DNA from: Acipenser ruthenus
Taxonomy: Eukaryota > Chordata > Actinopteri > Acipenseriformes > Acipenseridae
Direction of reading: 5' to 3'
Length of the DNA: 64,000 bases
Assembly (NCBI RefSeq): GCF_902713425.1
Contig: NC_081217.1
Span: 13,164,589 to 13,228,588 of the forward strand
Part shown: piece by piece, positions 55,310-63,976 of the stretch
Position numbering within the stretch: position 1 is the first letter of the stretch
Layout: every line of letters begins with the position of its first letter
Position numbers and translations under genes: made by a program
Notes under the pieces: model-generated
Databases searched by the model: none
The model's input: only the letters and a program-made list of their open reading frames with translations
What the model was told of the DNA's origin: nothing

Positions 55310-58048
55310 GTGGTGTCCTGCGTGGGATCGCAGCGCCTCCAGGACGCAGGCAGAAGAGGGTACTGCAGGTTTTTTCGTTTTTTTTCGTTTTTGTGTGTGG
55401 AGAAAAGGAGAGTGAAGAGGAGGATGGGAGGAAGGAAGATGGGAGGAAGAAGAAGGATGAGGAGACAGCAGCCGCTGCAGCAACAACAGCAGGCACAGGA
55501 GGAGATGAGCTGGGAAGCCCTCCTCCATAGCATAAGCCAGCTGAGTTGTTGCTGCATCTGTGGGGAGCGGGGGCATTTCCCAGTTAATTGCCCCCTCCCT
55601 GAAGACTGGGATTACAGCTGCTGGAGGGGAGACAAGAGGGAGGAGTTGGTGCGTCCTGCGCCTGAGTGGGAGGAGCCCGAACGTCCTGCGCCTGAGTGGG
55701 AGGAGCCCGAACGTCCTGCGCCTAAAAGGGAGGAGCCCGAACGTCCTGCGCCTAAAAGGGAGGAGCCCGAACGTCCTGCGCCTAAAAGGGAGGAGCCCGA
55801 ACGTCCTGCGCCTAAAAGGGAGGAGTCGGTGCATCCACGGCCCGAGAGGGGGGAGTCGGTGCGTCCACGGCCCGAGAGGGGGGAGTCGGTGCGTCCACGG
55901 CCCGAGAGGGGGGAGTCGGTGCGTCCACGGCCCAAGAAGGGGAAGGCCGAAGGTCCACAGCCCAGGTACCTGCCAGCAGAGGGGGAATACCTGCTGGTGC
56001 CGCCTCCATCTCCATGGGAGGACTGTGAGTCGCTCCCACCTCCGCCAGCAGAGGGAGCATTCCTGCTGGTTCCACCTCCACCGCCCTGGGAGGACTGTGA
56101 GTCGCTCCCACCTCCGCCAGCAGAGGGAGCATTCCTGCTGGTTCCACCTCCACCGCCCTGGGAGGACTGTGAGTCGCTTCCACCTCCGCCAGCAGAGGGA
56201 GCATTCCTGCTGGTTCCGGTTCCACCGCCCTGGGAGGACTGTGAGTCGCTCCCACCTCCGCCAGCAGAGGGAGCATTCCTGCTGGTTCCACCTCCACCGC
56301 CCTGGGAGGACTGTGAGTCGCTTCCACCTCCGCCAGCAGAGGGAGCATTCCTGCTGGTTCCGGTTCCACCGCCCTGGGAGGACTGTGAGTCGCTCCCACC
56401 TCCGCCAGCAGAGGGAGCATTCCTGCTGGTTCCACCTCCGTCTCCGTGGGAGGACTGTGTGTCGCTCCCACCTCCGCCAGCAGAGGGAGCATACCTGCTG
56501 GTTCCACCGCCGTGGGAGAACGACGTGTCGCTCCCACCACCAGCAGAGGGAGAATACCTGCTGGTGCCACCTCCGTCTCCATGGGAGGACGACATGTCGC
56601 TCCCACCACCACCGCCAGCAGAGGGAACATGCCTGCTGGTTTCCCTGTGGCAGCCTGAAGGGGAGGAAGCCCTGCCGCCTTGGCAGCCTGAAGGGGAGGA
56701 AGCCCTGCCGCCTTGGCAGCCTGAAGGGGAGGAAGCCCTGCCGCCTTGGCAGCCTGAAGGGGAGGAAGCCCTGCCGCCTTGGCCGCCTGAAGGGGAGGAA
56801 GCCCTGCCGCCTTGGCCGCCTGAAGGGGAGGAAGCCCTGCCGCCTTGGCCGCCTGAAGGGGAGGAAGCCCTGCCGCCTTGGCCGCCTGAAGGGGAGGAAG
56901 CCCTGCCGCCTTGGCCGCCTGAAGGGGAGGAAGCCCTGCCGCCTTGGCAGCCTGAAGGGGAGGAAGCCCTGCCGCCTTCGCCGCCTGAAGGGGAGGAAGC
57001 CCTGCCGCCTGAAGGGGAGGAAGCCCTGCCGCCTGAAGGGGAGGAAGCCCTGCCGCCTTGGCCGCCTGAAGGGGAGGAAGCCCTGCCGCCTTGGCCGCCT
57101 GAAGGGGAGGAGCCCCTACCACCTCGGCCAGAAGGGGAGAAGCCCCTGCCGCCTTGGCCGCCAGAAGAGGAGGAGCCCCTGCCGCCTTGGCCGCCAGAAG
57201 GGGAGAAGCCCCTGCCGCCTTGGCCGCCAGAAGAGGAGGAGCCCCTGCCGCCTTTACTGTCAAGAGGAGAGGAGCAGGAGCTACCTCTACCTCCACCACC
57301 ACCACCACCATTGGGAGAAGTGGAGCTCCTGCTGCCGCCTTCATGGCCAGGGGCTCCCCTCCCGCCGTCAGCATCGCCTTGGGTCGCCTGTGTCTCCCTT
57401 GCGTCTCCTAGGGTTGCTGCCGGTCCTGCGTCGCCTCCCGAGGGTCCGCTGCCGTCACCTCCCGAGGGTCCGCTGCCGTCGCCTCCCGAGGGTCCGCTGC
57501 CGTCGCCTCCCGAGGGTCCGCTGCCGTCGCCTCCCGAGGGTCCGCTGCCGTCGCCTCCCGAGGGTCCGCTGCCGTCGCCTCCCGAGGGTCCGCTGCCGTC
57601 GCCTGGGGTCGCCAGGGATCCTGCTTCACCTGGGGTCCCTACACTGTGGTCGGAGCCCCACGGAGGGGAGCTGCCGGCCATCAAGAAAGGGGGGGAGGTC
57701 AGGAGACCAGCTCCCCCAGCCGCACTTTCGCGGCAGGAGTTTGGGTGGTCAGAGCCCCACGGAGGGGAACTGCTGGCCATGAAGAGGAGGGGGAAGGTCA
57801 GGAGACCAGCTCCCCCAGCCGCACTTTCGCGGCAGGAGTTTGGGTGGTCAGAGCCCCACGGAGGGGAACTGCTGGCCATGAAGTGGAGGGGGAAGGTCAG
57901 GAGACCAGCTCCCCCAGCCGCAATTTCGCGGCAGGACAGAGTGTGGAGGGAGCCCCAGAAGAGGGAGCTGCCGGCCACAAAGAATTGGGGGGTGCTGGAG
58001 ATTCCACCATGGCCACCCCCCAGAAGCAACTTGCTTCCCCCTCTCTGA
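55310..58048 (+). CDS. zinc-knuckle, minisatellite-rich protein of the LTR element (912 aa)
   Basis: The frame opens 2 nt after the LTR. The N-terminus is basic and Arg/Gln-rich (residues 1-80), followed by one CCHC knuckle (CCICGERGHFPVNC, about residue 82). Then come EEPERPAPKR 10-residue repeats (30 bp, about 55640-55960), PPPAEGAFLLVPPPPPWEDCESL 24-residue repeats of which PPPAEGAFLLVPP is the core (72 bp, about 55980-56640), PPWPPEGEEAL 11-residue repeats (33 bp, about 56650-57240), SPPEGPLP 8-residue repeats (24 bp, about 57425-57605) and a C-terminal tail with PAPPAALSRQE repeated three times. It is plausibly a gag-like protein. No close family is known to me. Other long frames over the same DNA are shadows of repeats whose lengths are multiples of 3. 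Confidence 0.6.
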   Translation: MVSCVGSQRLQDAGRRGYCRFFRFFSFLCVEKRRVKRRMGGRKMGGRRRMRRQQPLQQQQQAQEEMSWEALLHSISQLSCCCICGERGHFPVNCPLPEDWDYSCWRGDKREELVRPAPEWEEPERPAPEWEEPERPAPKREEPERPAPKREEPERPAPKREEPERPAPKREESVHPRPERGESVRPRPERGESVRPRPERGESVRPRPKKGKAEGPQPRYLPAEGEYLLVPPPSPWEDCESLPPPPAEGAFLLVPPPPPWEDCESLPPPPAEGAFLLVPPPPPWEDCESLPPPPAEGAFLLVPVPPPWEDCESLPPPPAEGAFLLVPPPPPWEDCESLPPPPAEGAFLLVPVPPPWEDCESLPPPPAEGAFLLVPPPSPWEDCVSLPPPPAEGAYLLVPPPWENDVSLPPPAEGEYLLVPPPSPWEDDMSLPPPPPAEGTCLLVSLWQPEGEEALPPWQPEGEEALPPWQPEGEEALPPWQPEGEEALPPWPPEGEEALPPWPPEGEEALPPWPPEGEEALPPWPPEGEEALPPWPPEGEEALPPWQPEGEEALPPSPPEGEEALPPEGEEALPPEGEEALPPWPPEGEEALPPWPPEGEEPLPPRPEGEKPLPPWPPEEEEPLPPWPPEGEKPLPPWPPEEEEPLPPLLSRGEEQELPLPPPPPPPLGEVELLLPPSWPGAPLPPSASPWVACVSLASPRVAAGPASPPEGPLPSPPEGPLPSPPEGPLPSPPEGPLPSPPEGPLPSPPEGPLPSPPEGPLPSPGVARDPASPGVPTLWSEPHGGELPAIKKGGEVRRPAPPAALSRQEFGWSEPHGGELLAMKRRGKVRRPAPPAALSRQEFGWSEPHGGELLAMKWRGKVRRPAPPAAISRQDRVWREPQKRELPATKNWGVLEIPPWPPPRSNLLPPL
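55640..57605. repeat. four consecutive minisatellites (30, 72, 33 and 24 bp)
   Basis: Unit lengths are read directly from the recurrence of GAGGAGCCCGAACGTCCTGC, CCAGCAGAGGGAGCATTCCT, CCTGAAGGGGAGGAAGCCCT and CCTCCCGAGGGTCCGCTGCC. Every period is divisible by 3. Confidence 0.92.
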
Positions 58049-58114
58049 GGACATTGAGACTGAGGGGGGAGGTGGCCGTTGGGGCCATGTGTGCTTCGCA
58101 CAAGGAGGGGGATA

Positions 58115-58729
58115 TGTAACAGGGCGAGCAGCCCTGTACATTGTTTATTTATTTTTAGATCGGGGTCTTCCCCTCCGCCCCTGTGCAGTGTGTTTTTCTT
58201 TTGTATTTAGTTTTATTGTATTATATTTATGACGGCGTAGCGCCGTGTTTTGTTTATTTTTTAAAACGTGTCCTGGCAGAGGCGAGATCAGTGCTCGTCC
58301 TCTGCCAGGAGTAATTAATTAAAACTCGTGCAGAAGGTGGCCATCTCCCGAATGAATTAAGTGGTTTAATTTGTTGCTAATCGGGAGATGGTCACCTGTT
58401 ATAAAAAGCCTGCAGCTCTTTAGATCAGGGTGGGTGTTGGAAGGAGAGTGAGCGAGAGGATTAAAACGAAACTAAAAGTAAACTCCAGGAACAGTGAAGG
58501 CAAATGCTCAGCCTGACCTGGGTTTTGTTTATTATTTTTGTGTTCGTGATTTTGTTTTGTTTAACTATTTATTTTGCTCTGTGAGCGAGTGTTTTCTGTT
58601 TGGATATTTTATTTATTTATTTTTGGTTGCTTTAAATAAAACGGCGCCCGCGCCACTGCACAATACCTTTTTGTTGTTGTGGTCCCTTCTTCTGCCGTGA
58701 CGTCAGACCAGTCAGCCATTCCTGCCACA
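58115..58729 (+). repeat. 3' LTR of nested element, unit F
   Basis: 615 bp, about 99% identical by eye to 54694-55308. Confidence 0.9.
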
Positions 58730-58734
58730 GCATT

Positions 58735-59323
58735 ACATAAATGTTACAGAAATATTTCGTAGACAGAACAGTTGGAACATATTTGAGTACATTTCTAAAC
58801 AATCTGCAAATAACAGACAATCTCAAAGCACTATAATTTATTTTCAGCTCTTATGAAAGACAAATATGGTTGCGCATTATATCACAGAAAACATGACAAT
58901 CCTAGCTTTTCATTTAATCCCTCGGGTTGTACTGTATGGAGATAGAAGATCCATTTTGATTCACATTGTAATAGTTTTTGTTAGAGATTACCACCTCCTC
59001 AAGCTTGAAATATTTTTTTTGTATGCCACGGTATTTAAGATCTGAAACGGAATGTTTGGCATCTACAAAATGTCTAGCTAGTGGTGAATGGATATCTTTT
59101 CTCCTAATTGAACTTTTATGCTCGCTCATTAATGCGCCATCGTAACTGTCTAGTACTTTTACCATTGTCTATACACAATACCTGTCATGTAAGCCTATTG
59201 GTATCAAACCGATCACAATTAATGTGATCTGTGTTTTTTCTCAGATTGATAGTTTTAATCAATCATCGAAAAAGCAGCAGTGCTTTGCAACTGTAGTTAG
59301 TCTTTCTTACCTTTTGGTAAGAT
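58735..59323 (-). mobile_element. Penelope-like GIY-YIG fragment and U3 3' flank, unit F, second piece
   Basis: Minus strand 59165-58914 reads MSEHKSSIRRKDIHSPLARH and AKHSVSDLKYRGIQKK, with the remainder in a shifted frame. The Cys-cluster part is absent, as in unit B. The GATCACA/TGTGATC repeat and CTTACC hairpin are present at the U3 side. Confidence 0.72.
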
Positions 59324-59502
59324 ACCCACTCAGAACGTGTCCGCTTCCTCCAGCCCCCTAAAGAACACTGGAGCGGTCATCAATAACAGCAAGCAGTTGG
59401 CCAAAAACAACAATCGCTGTCTCCTTCACTCTCAAAAACAAACACTCACTCTTCCTCGTGGATAGCGAGTCCAAACACTTTAAAAACGCATTTCGCTAGC
59501 AA
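59324..59502 (-). pseudogene. U3 snoRNA copy F, 3' part (split by LINE F)
   Basis: CCACGAGGAAGAGTGAG, TATTGATGACCGCTCC and TTCTGAGTGGGT. It resumes at GCTAGCGAAATGCG. The 5' part is at 62827-62859. Confidence 0.86.
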
Positions 59503-59740
59503 TTTTTTTTTATCCACTTTCCCTCATTACAATTTTACCATACAAAAAAAACTCATTTTTATAACACATACCAATACTCATCTACCCATGCATACACATA
59601 AATAAAACTCAGCCATCCAACACATCCATCAAACCTTTCCATTTTTCCCTACATTTTCCCTCCCCATATATACTTTTCCATTCTCATTACTACTTTCACC
59701 TTCCATTCGAAACAAATAGACCCCTAATACAGTGGATTTG

Positions 59741-60311
59741 TTATTTTCTTTTTTCAGTGCTGTTTCTTTTTTCCCATAAAGCCATCTTCCCCAAACTTAT
59801 AAGAGTCCAAACAGGTATGTAATGTTCCTTAGGGAGTTTGAACACCCCCTCCCCAAACATAACACAATCCACATCTAAAACCCAATTCCCCTCAAATATT
59901 TTCAGCAAACCTGCACATTTCGTCCAGAATTGCTTTGCAAAATAGCACTCCCAGAATACATGTTTAATAGTTTCATAATCATTACATTTACCTCTTGGAC
60001 ACTGTCGTGGATGCACATCCATGTCTATGTAATATCTCCCTTACAGGAAGCCTATTCAATGCTCCCAACCAAACCAAATCCTTCACTTCATTTTCCAAAT
60101 ACTTTTATTGCATTTTCCCCCATTCAATTGATCTTAAATCCACATTCAACTTAACCCCCGACTCATCCCTTATCAGCCCATACATCTTTTTGTGATTTAA
60201 TAAAATTTCCCCATTTACCAAATTTTTATGCACTTTCAAAAAGGACACTGTATGATCATAAAACGTCGGCCTGGTTTCTGAATTGGGGCACCCTATTATC
60301 CCAATAAACAA
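59741..60311 (-). pseudogene. LINE F ORF2, C-terminal Cys/His region
   Basis: KKMYGLIRDESGVKLNVDLR leads, in another frame, to CPRGKCNDYETIKHVFWECY, the C-x-H-x-C type motif, followed by FAKQFWTKCAGLLKIFEGNW. Copy B carries the same segments at 14507-13949. Confidence 0.72.
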
Positions 60312-60419
60312 ACTCTCTCAATGAAATCCCTAACCATAATCTCAAAAAATAATATGATTTGTGACACACTTTCATCAATAAATTCTTACACATCTGATTT
60401 ACAAATAAACAATCCAATT

Positions 60420-61067
60420 TTAAGGGAAAACACAGCACGTCCCTTCCCCCTCCTCCATTTTCCCGTACATAACTTCCCTCTTCACACACTCGTATCTCCC
60501 TCCCCAAATAAAAGAAAACACCTCCCTTGTTAACTTTTGTTTGCATCTTGCCGGAACCAGAAACCCATTGGCAAGATACTCCAACGTAGGTAGGATCTGT
60601 GCTTTCAACACCAAAACCTTCCCTGATATGGTCAGTTTCCTGCTTCTCCATATATTCATTCTTTTCTTTACCTTTTCAATTTTTTCCTCCCAATTTTTCC
60701 TTGCCCCATCTTTCCTATAGAACCGTACCCCCAAGATCTTTAGCCCGTCCTGACACTCCTCAACCCCACCTTTACCCTCAGTTCTCTTATCCCACTTCCC
60801 ACAATACATAACAGATGACTTTTGTAGGTTCACCTTTGAACCTGTTGCTTGGCCATATAAATCTATCACCTGGAATGCTCTATCCATGTCCCTGTCTGAA
60901 GTTAAAAACAATGTTGTATCATCTGCATATTGAGCAATTTTTAACCTTATCCCCTTGCTCCATGGAATGTGCATCCCCTCAAAACCTCTGTCATTCCTTA
61001 TAAACTCTGCAAACGATTCAATGAAAATAACATACAACATCGGCGACATAGGACATCCCTGCCTCAC
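60420..61067 (-). pseudogene. LINE F ORF2, RT catalytic half (215 aa open)
   Basis: MRQGCPMSPMLYVIFIESFA, IAQYADDTTLFLTSDRDMDR with the YADD catalytic pair, YGQATGSKVNLQKSSVMYCG, ILGVRFYRKDG and FSFIWGGRYECVKREVMYGK are continuous. This is the best-preserved RT segment of family 2. Confidence 0.83.
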
Positions 61068-61282
61068 TCCTCCTTCCTGTTCTATTTTTCCCCACTTAAA
61101 AACCTGTTAATTTTCACCCTACTGAAAGCCTCCTTATACATAGTTTTTATCCACCCCATAAAGGTTTGGCCAAAATTCATTCTTTCCATTACCTCAAACA
61201 AAAAATCATGACTAACCCTATCAAAGGCTTTCTCCTGATCAATATTCATCAAACATAATGGTACTTCCCTTCCATTTACCCA

Positions 61283-61810
61283 TTAAATTACATCCCTAAT
61301 TAATTGTAAATTCAAACCACTGTGTCTGCCCACCACTCCACATGTTTGATCCTCATTTATCAATCTAGGCATTACCTTTTTTAATCTGTTTGCCATTACT
61401 TTACCTAGAATTTTATTTTCCACACATAACAAAGTAACCGGCCTCCAATTTTTTAATAAATCTTTATCCCCTTTTTTAAAAATTAAACTTATTACCCCCA
61501 TCCTCGGTGATTTGGCCATCACCCCATCCTTAAGCATCTCACTATACACTTTAGTCAAATCTCCCCCCAAAATTTCCCAAAAGCACAAATACAATTCTTT
61601 TGGAAGCCCATCACACCCCGGTGTCTTCCCATTCTTTAATGATTTTAAAGGTGCCTCCACCTCTTCCTTGTTTATCCCCCTGTCCAAATCTTCTTTTTCC
61701 TCCTGACTTAACTTTTTTGTAATGTTACTTAAAAAAACATCACCCTTCTCCTTATCAATTCCTCTTTTTCCAAACAATTCCTGATAAAACCTTTGCACAT
61801 ACTTCAACAT
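61283..61810 (-). pseudogene. LINE F ORF2, RT N-terminal half (175 aa open)
   Basis: MLKYVQRFYQELFGKRGIDK, SLKNGKTPGCDGLPKELYLC, VISLIFKKGDKDLLKNWRPV and CGVVGRHSGLNLQLIRDVI. A stop follows where copy B continues into EWVNGREVPLCLMNIDQEKA. Confidence 0.8.
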
Positions 61811-62399
61811 CTCTCTATTCTGTTTAATTGACCCATTTTCACTGGTCAGTTCACTAATGACAATTTCTCTGTTTTTCCCTCACTGTGTGAAAAAAAACCT
61901 AGAGCACTTCTCATCCTTTTCATTTTCCTCTACCTTTGCCAGAAAAGTAAATTCCTTATCCTTTTTTTCTAATTTACACCTAATCTCCTTTTTCACCTGT
62001 TCATAAACTTTTACATTCACCTCCCTCCCCTCATTTAAGTTCAGAATTCATTTTTTCCAGTTTATTTTGCAACTGCTTCATCTCATATCTCTCCTGTTTC
62101 CTCAACTGCTTGCAAAATTGTTCAGAATTTATCTCTTTTTTTTACTTCCCACAATTTTACCAATTTATCAGAACTATCTTGCATCCTCCTCGAATTACCA
62201 TATAAGACTCTAAACTCTCTCTTAAAATCCTCATTCTCCAAAACAGAAATGTTCATTTTCCAATACCCTGGGCCAATGTCTTGGCTTTTCACTTCAATAG
62301 AACTGAAGATAATATAATGATCTGAACACCACATGGGGATAATCTTACAATCACTATTTACACACTCTTTATTTACAAAAATATAGTCTAATCTCCTAC

Positions 62400-62738
62400 T
62401 CACACCTCTTGAATTTCTCCAAGTAAACCCCTTGCTCTCAAAAATAAGTCTACTGCAACATCTGGTACGTTCATTTCAAACATGTTCAAGGTTATCAGTC
62501 TGTAATTATCCCTCTCCATTGATCTTACCTTGAACTTGTTTACTGGGTGGACTTCTTCATTCTCCATATACTTCACCATGAGCTTCTTGAAATAGGTCTG
62601 ACACTTCATTGTCATGTCCAAATATTTCTCTCTGACGTTCCTCTGTATACCCAGTATCTCTTCAAAGTTTACTTCCAGCTGACCAATGATGATTTTTTCG
62701 ATGAATTCCTCCCTCATCGGCATCTCCTCCTCTTCCAC
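62400..62738 (-). pseudogene. LINE F ORF1, N-terminal fragment
   Basis: EEFIEKIIIGQLEVNFEEIL, KKLMVKYMENEEVHPVNKFK and NVPDVAVDLFL are nearly identical to LINE B ORF1. The fragment ends at the deletion that fuses it to endonuclease/linker sequence, so no zinc knuckle remains. Confidence 0.75.
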
Positions 62739-62826
62739 TATTCCTCGCCAACAAAATCTCGCCGTATTCTTTGCACCAACTCTTCTCTCAATTTTCTTTC
62801 GCCATGCTCCCGTCGATTTTCTCTGA

Positions 62827-62859
62827 CACTATAGCAATGATTCCTGAAAGTATTGTTTT
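62827..62859 (-). pseudogene. U3 snoRNA copy F, 5' part
   Basis: AAAACAATACTTTCAGGAAT then CATTGCTATAGTG on the minus strand, sharing with copy B two bases that differ from A, C, D and E. The U3 promoter next to it is replaced by the LTR-like sequence. Confidence 0.83.
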
Positions 62860-63976
62860 ATGGGCAAGTTTTGTTTTGTATTTAACTAGTTTGGGATTCT
62901 TTCTGTTGGTCCTGGTATTATGACGACTTCATTGAAACCAATGACCCCAATATGTTCTGTCCGGAGTCCATTGGATAAAGGAGCTGTCTTAATTGACGTG
63001 CTGCTTTAAAAGCCAGCTGCTGGATGGTGACGGGAGTGTGCCCTTGACCGAGACAGGTTGTGTTTGTGAACGCCAGGAAAAGACAGAGCGCATTTTGTTT
63101 GTTAATTTTAGTTAAGTTTTGTTTTTAGCGTTTTATTCCAGTTTGATTGGAAAATGAAATTTTCTATCCACGAATGAGTTGATCCATGGAAGAGTCGTGA
63201 TCCGTTAATGCTTGCTGTATGTGGTGAGAACAAAGTAGGTTTGTGTAGCTGAGAAAGTATATGGTTAAATCGACTTTTGTAATATGTTGGCTCTCTGTTT
63301 TTCTCTTGTGTTGGGCCACTATTTATTGTTTATGGGCTAATTGATTTTATGATGTATCTATTTTTAGAATTGAAACCGGTAATTCTATTTTAATTATTGT
63401 ATCAATTGTGTTGGTGGACTTTAAAACATATGTCTTGTCTGGGGGTTAATGGAGTGTGAGCTTTGTCTATATGATTTATCTTATAGTTATTCTTTATGGC
63501 ACTGTCACTTTGTATATAGTCCATTTGTAAATTGTGAACCTTTTCATTTCTCAACCATTTTGCTTTGCGGTGTTAATGTGTTGTGTGTTTTTTTTTTTCT
63601 TTTTGCAAATTGTTGATTTATATATTGTGTTCATGGTGTTATATGGGATTTCTTTATTTTGATTGTTTGATCTGTAAAATGGTTATTTTTATTTTGTTTA
63701 CACTGTGTTGAGATATTATTGGGAAAGTGTGTAATTTAGTTGCTTGGGTTGTTTACTTTTTATTTTTTTCCTATATCGTATTGATGTGTTTAGTGAAGTG
63801 TTTTAGAATTTGTTTTTGACATTGTATCCTCTCTTTCTCCATTCCTTCCGTTCTTTTTTTAAATTGTATATTTTTCTTATTAAAGATATAATTGATTTGA
63901 ACTATCCTTGTTTGTACATTTGTCCTATCTGAGATTGGCTGTCCAATTAAAAGGAGCATGTCCCTGGGTATTACAA
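62860..63976 (+). mobile_element. LTR of the Gypsy fossil family at 20 kb, probable solo LTR
   Basis: About 1.1 kb nearly colinear with 20008-21099. Here it is followed by ATACATACTGTTCTGTTGAG, which is U3 upstream-region sequence (compare 42310-42330), rather than by gag. This suggests a solo LTR. About 300 bp of U3 promoter is missing at this site. Confidence 0.65.

Larger units (their letters stand above)
54694..58729 (+). mobile_element. young non-autonomous LTR element with one long zinc-knuckle/proline-rich frame
   Basis: Two 615-bp LTRs (54694-55308, 58115-58729) differ at only about four positions, with a 5-bp target duplication GCATT (54689-54693, 58730-58734). A primer-site-like TGGTGTCCTGCGTGGGATCG follows LTR 1 and a purine-rich tract precedes LTR 2. 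The internal 2.8 kb holds one 912-codon frame and no protease, RT or integrase. It looks whole and recent, and would rely on another element's enzymes. Confidence 0.9.
59503..62826 (-). mobile_element. Tx1/L1-like LINE, family 2, copy F, inserted in U3
   Basis: Same family as copy B, 3.3 kb, with a deletion near 62424 that removes the end of ORF1 and most of the endonuclease. Parts: ORF1 start (62738-62424), linker (62403-62122), RT (61810-61283, then 61067-60420) and C-terminal region (60311-59741). Its RT keeps YADD. The 3' tail is GAGGGAAAGTGGATAAAAAAAAA. It lacks the fold-back transposon found in B, which shows the empty site. It is inactive because of the deletion and frame breaks. Confidence 0.87.
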
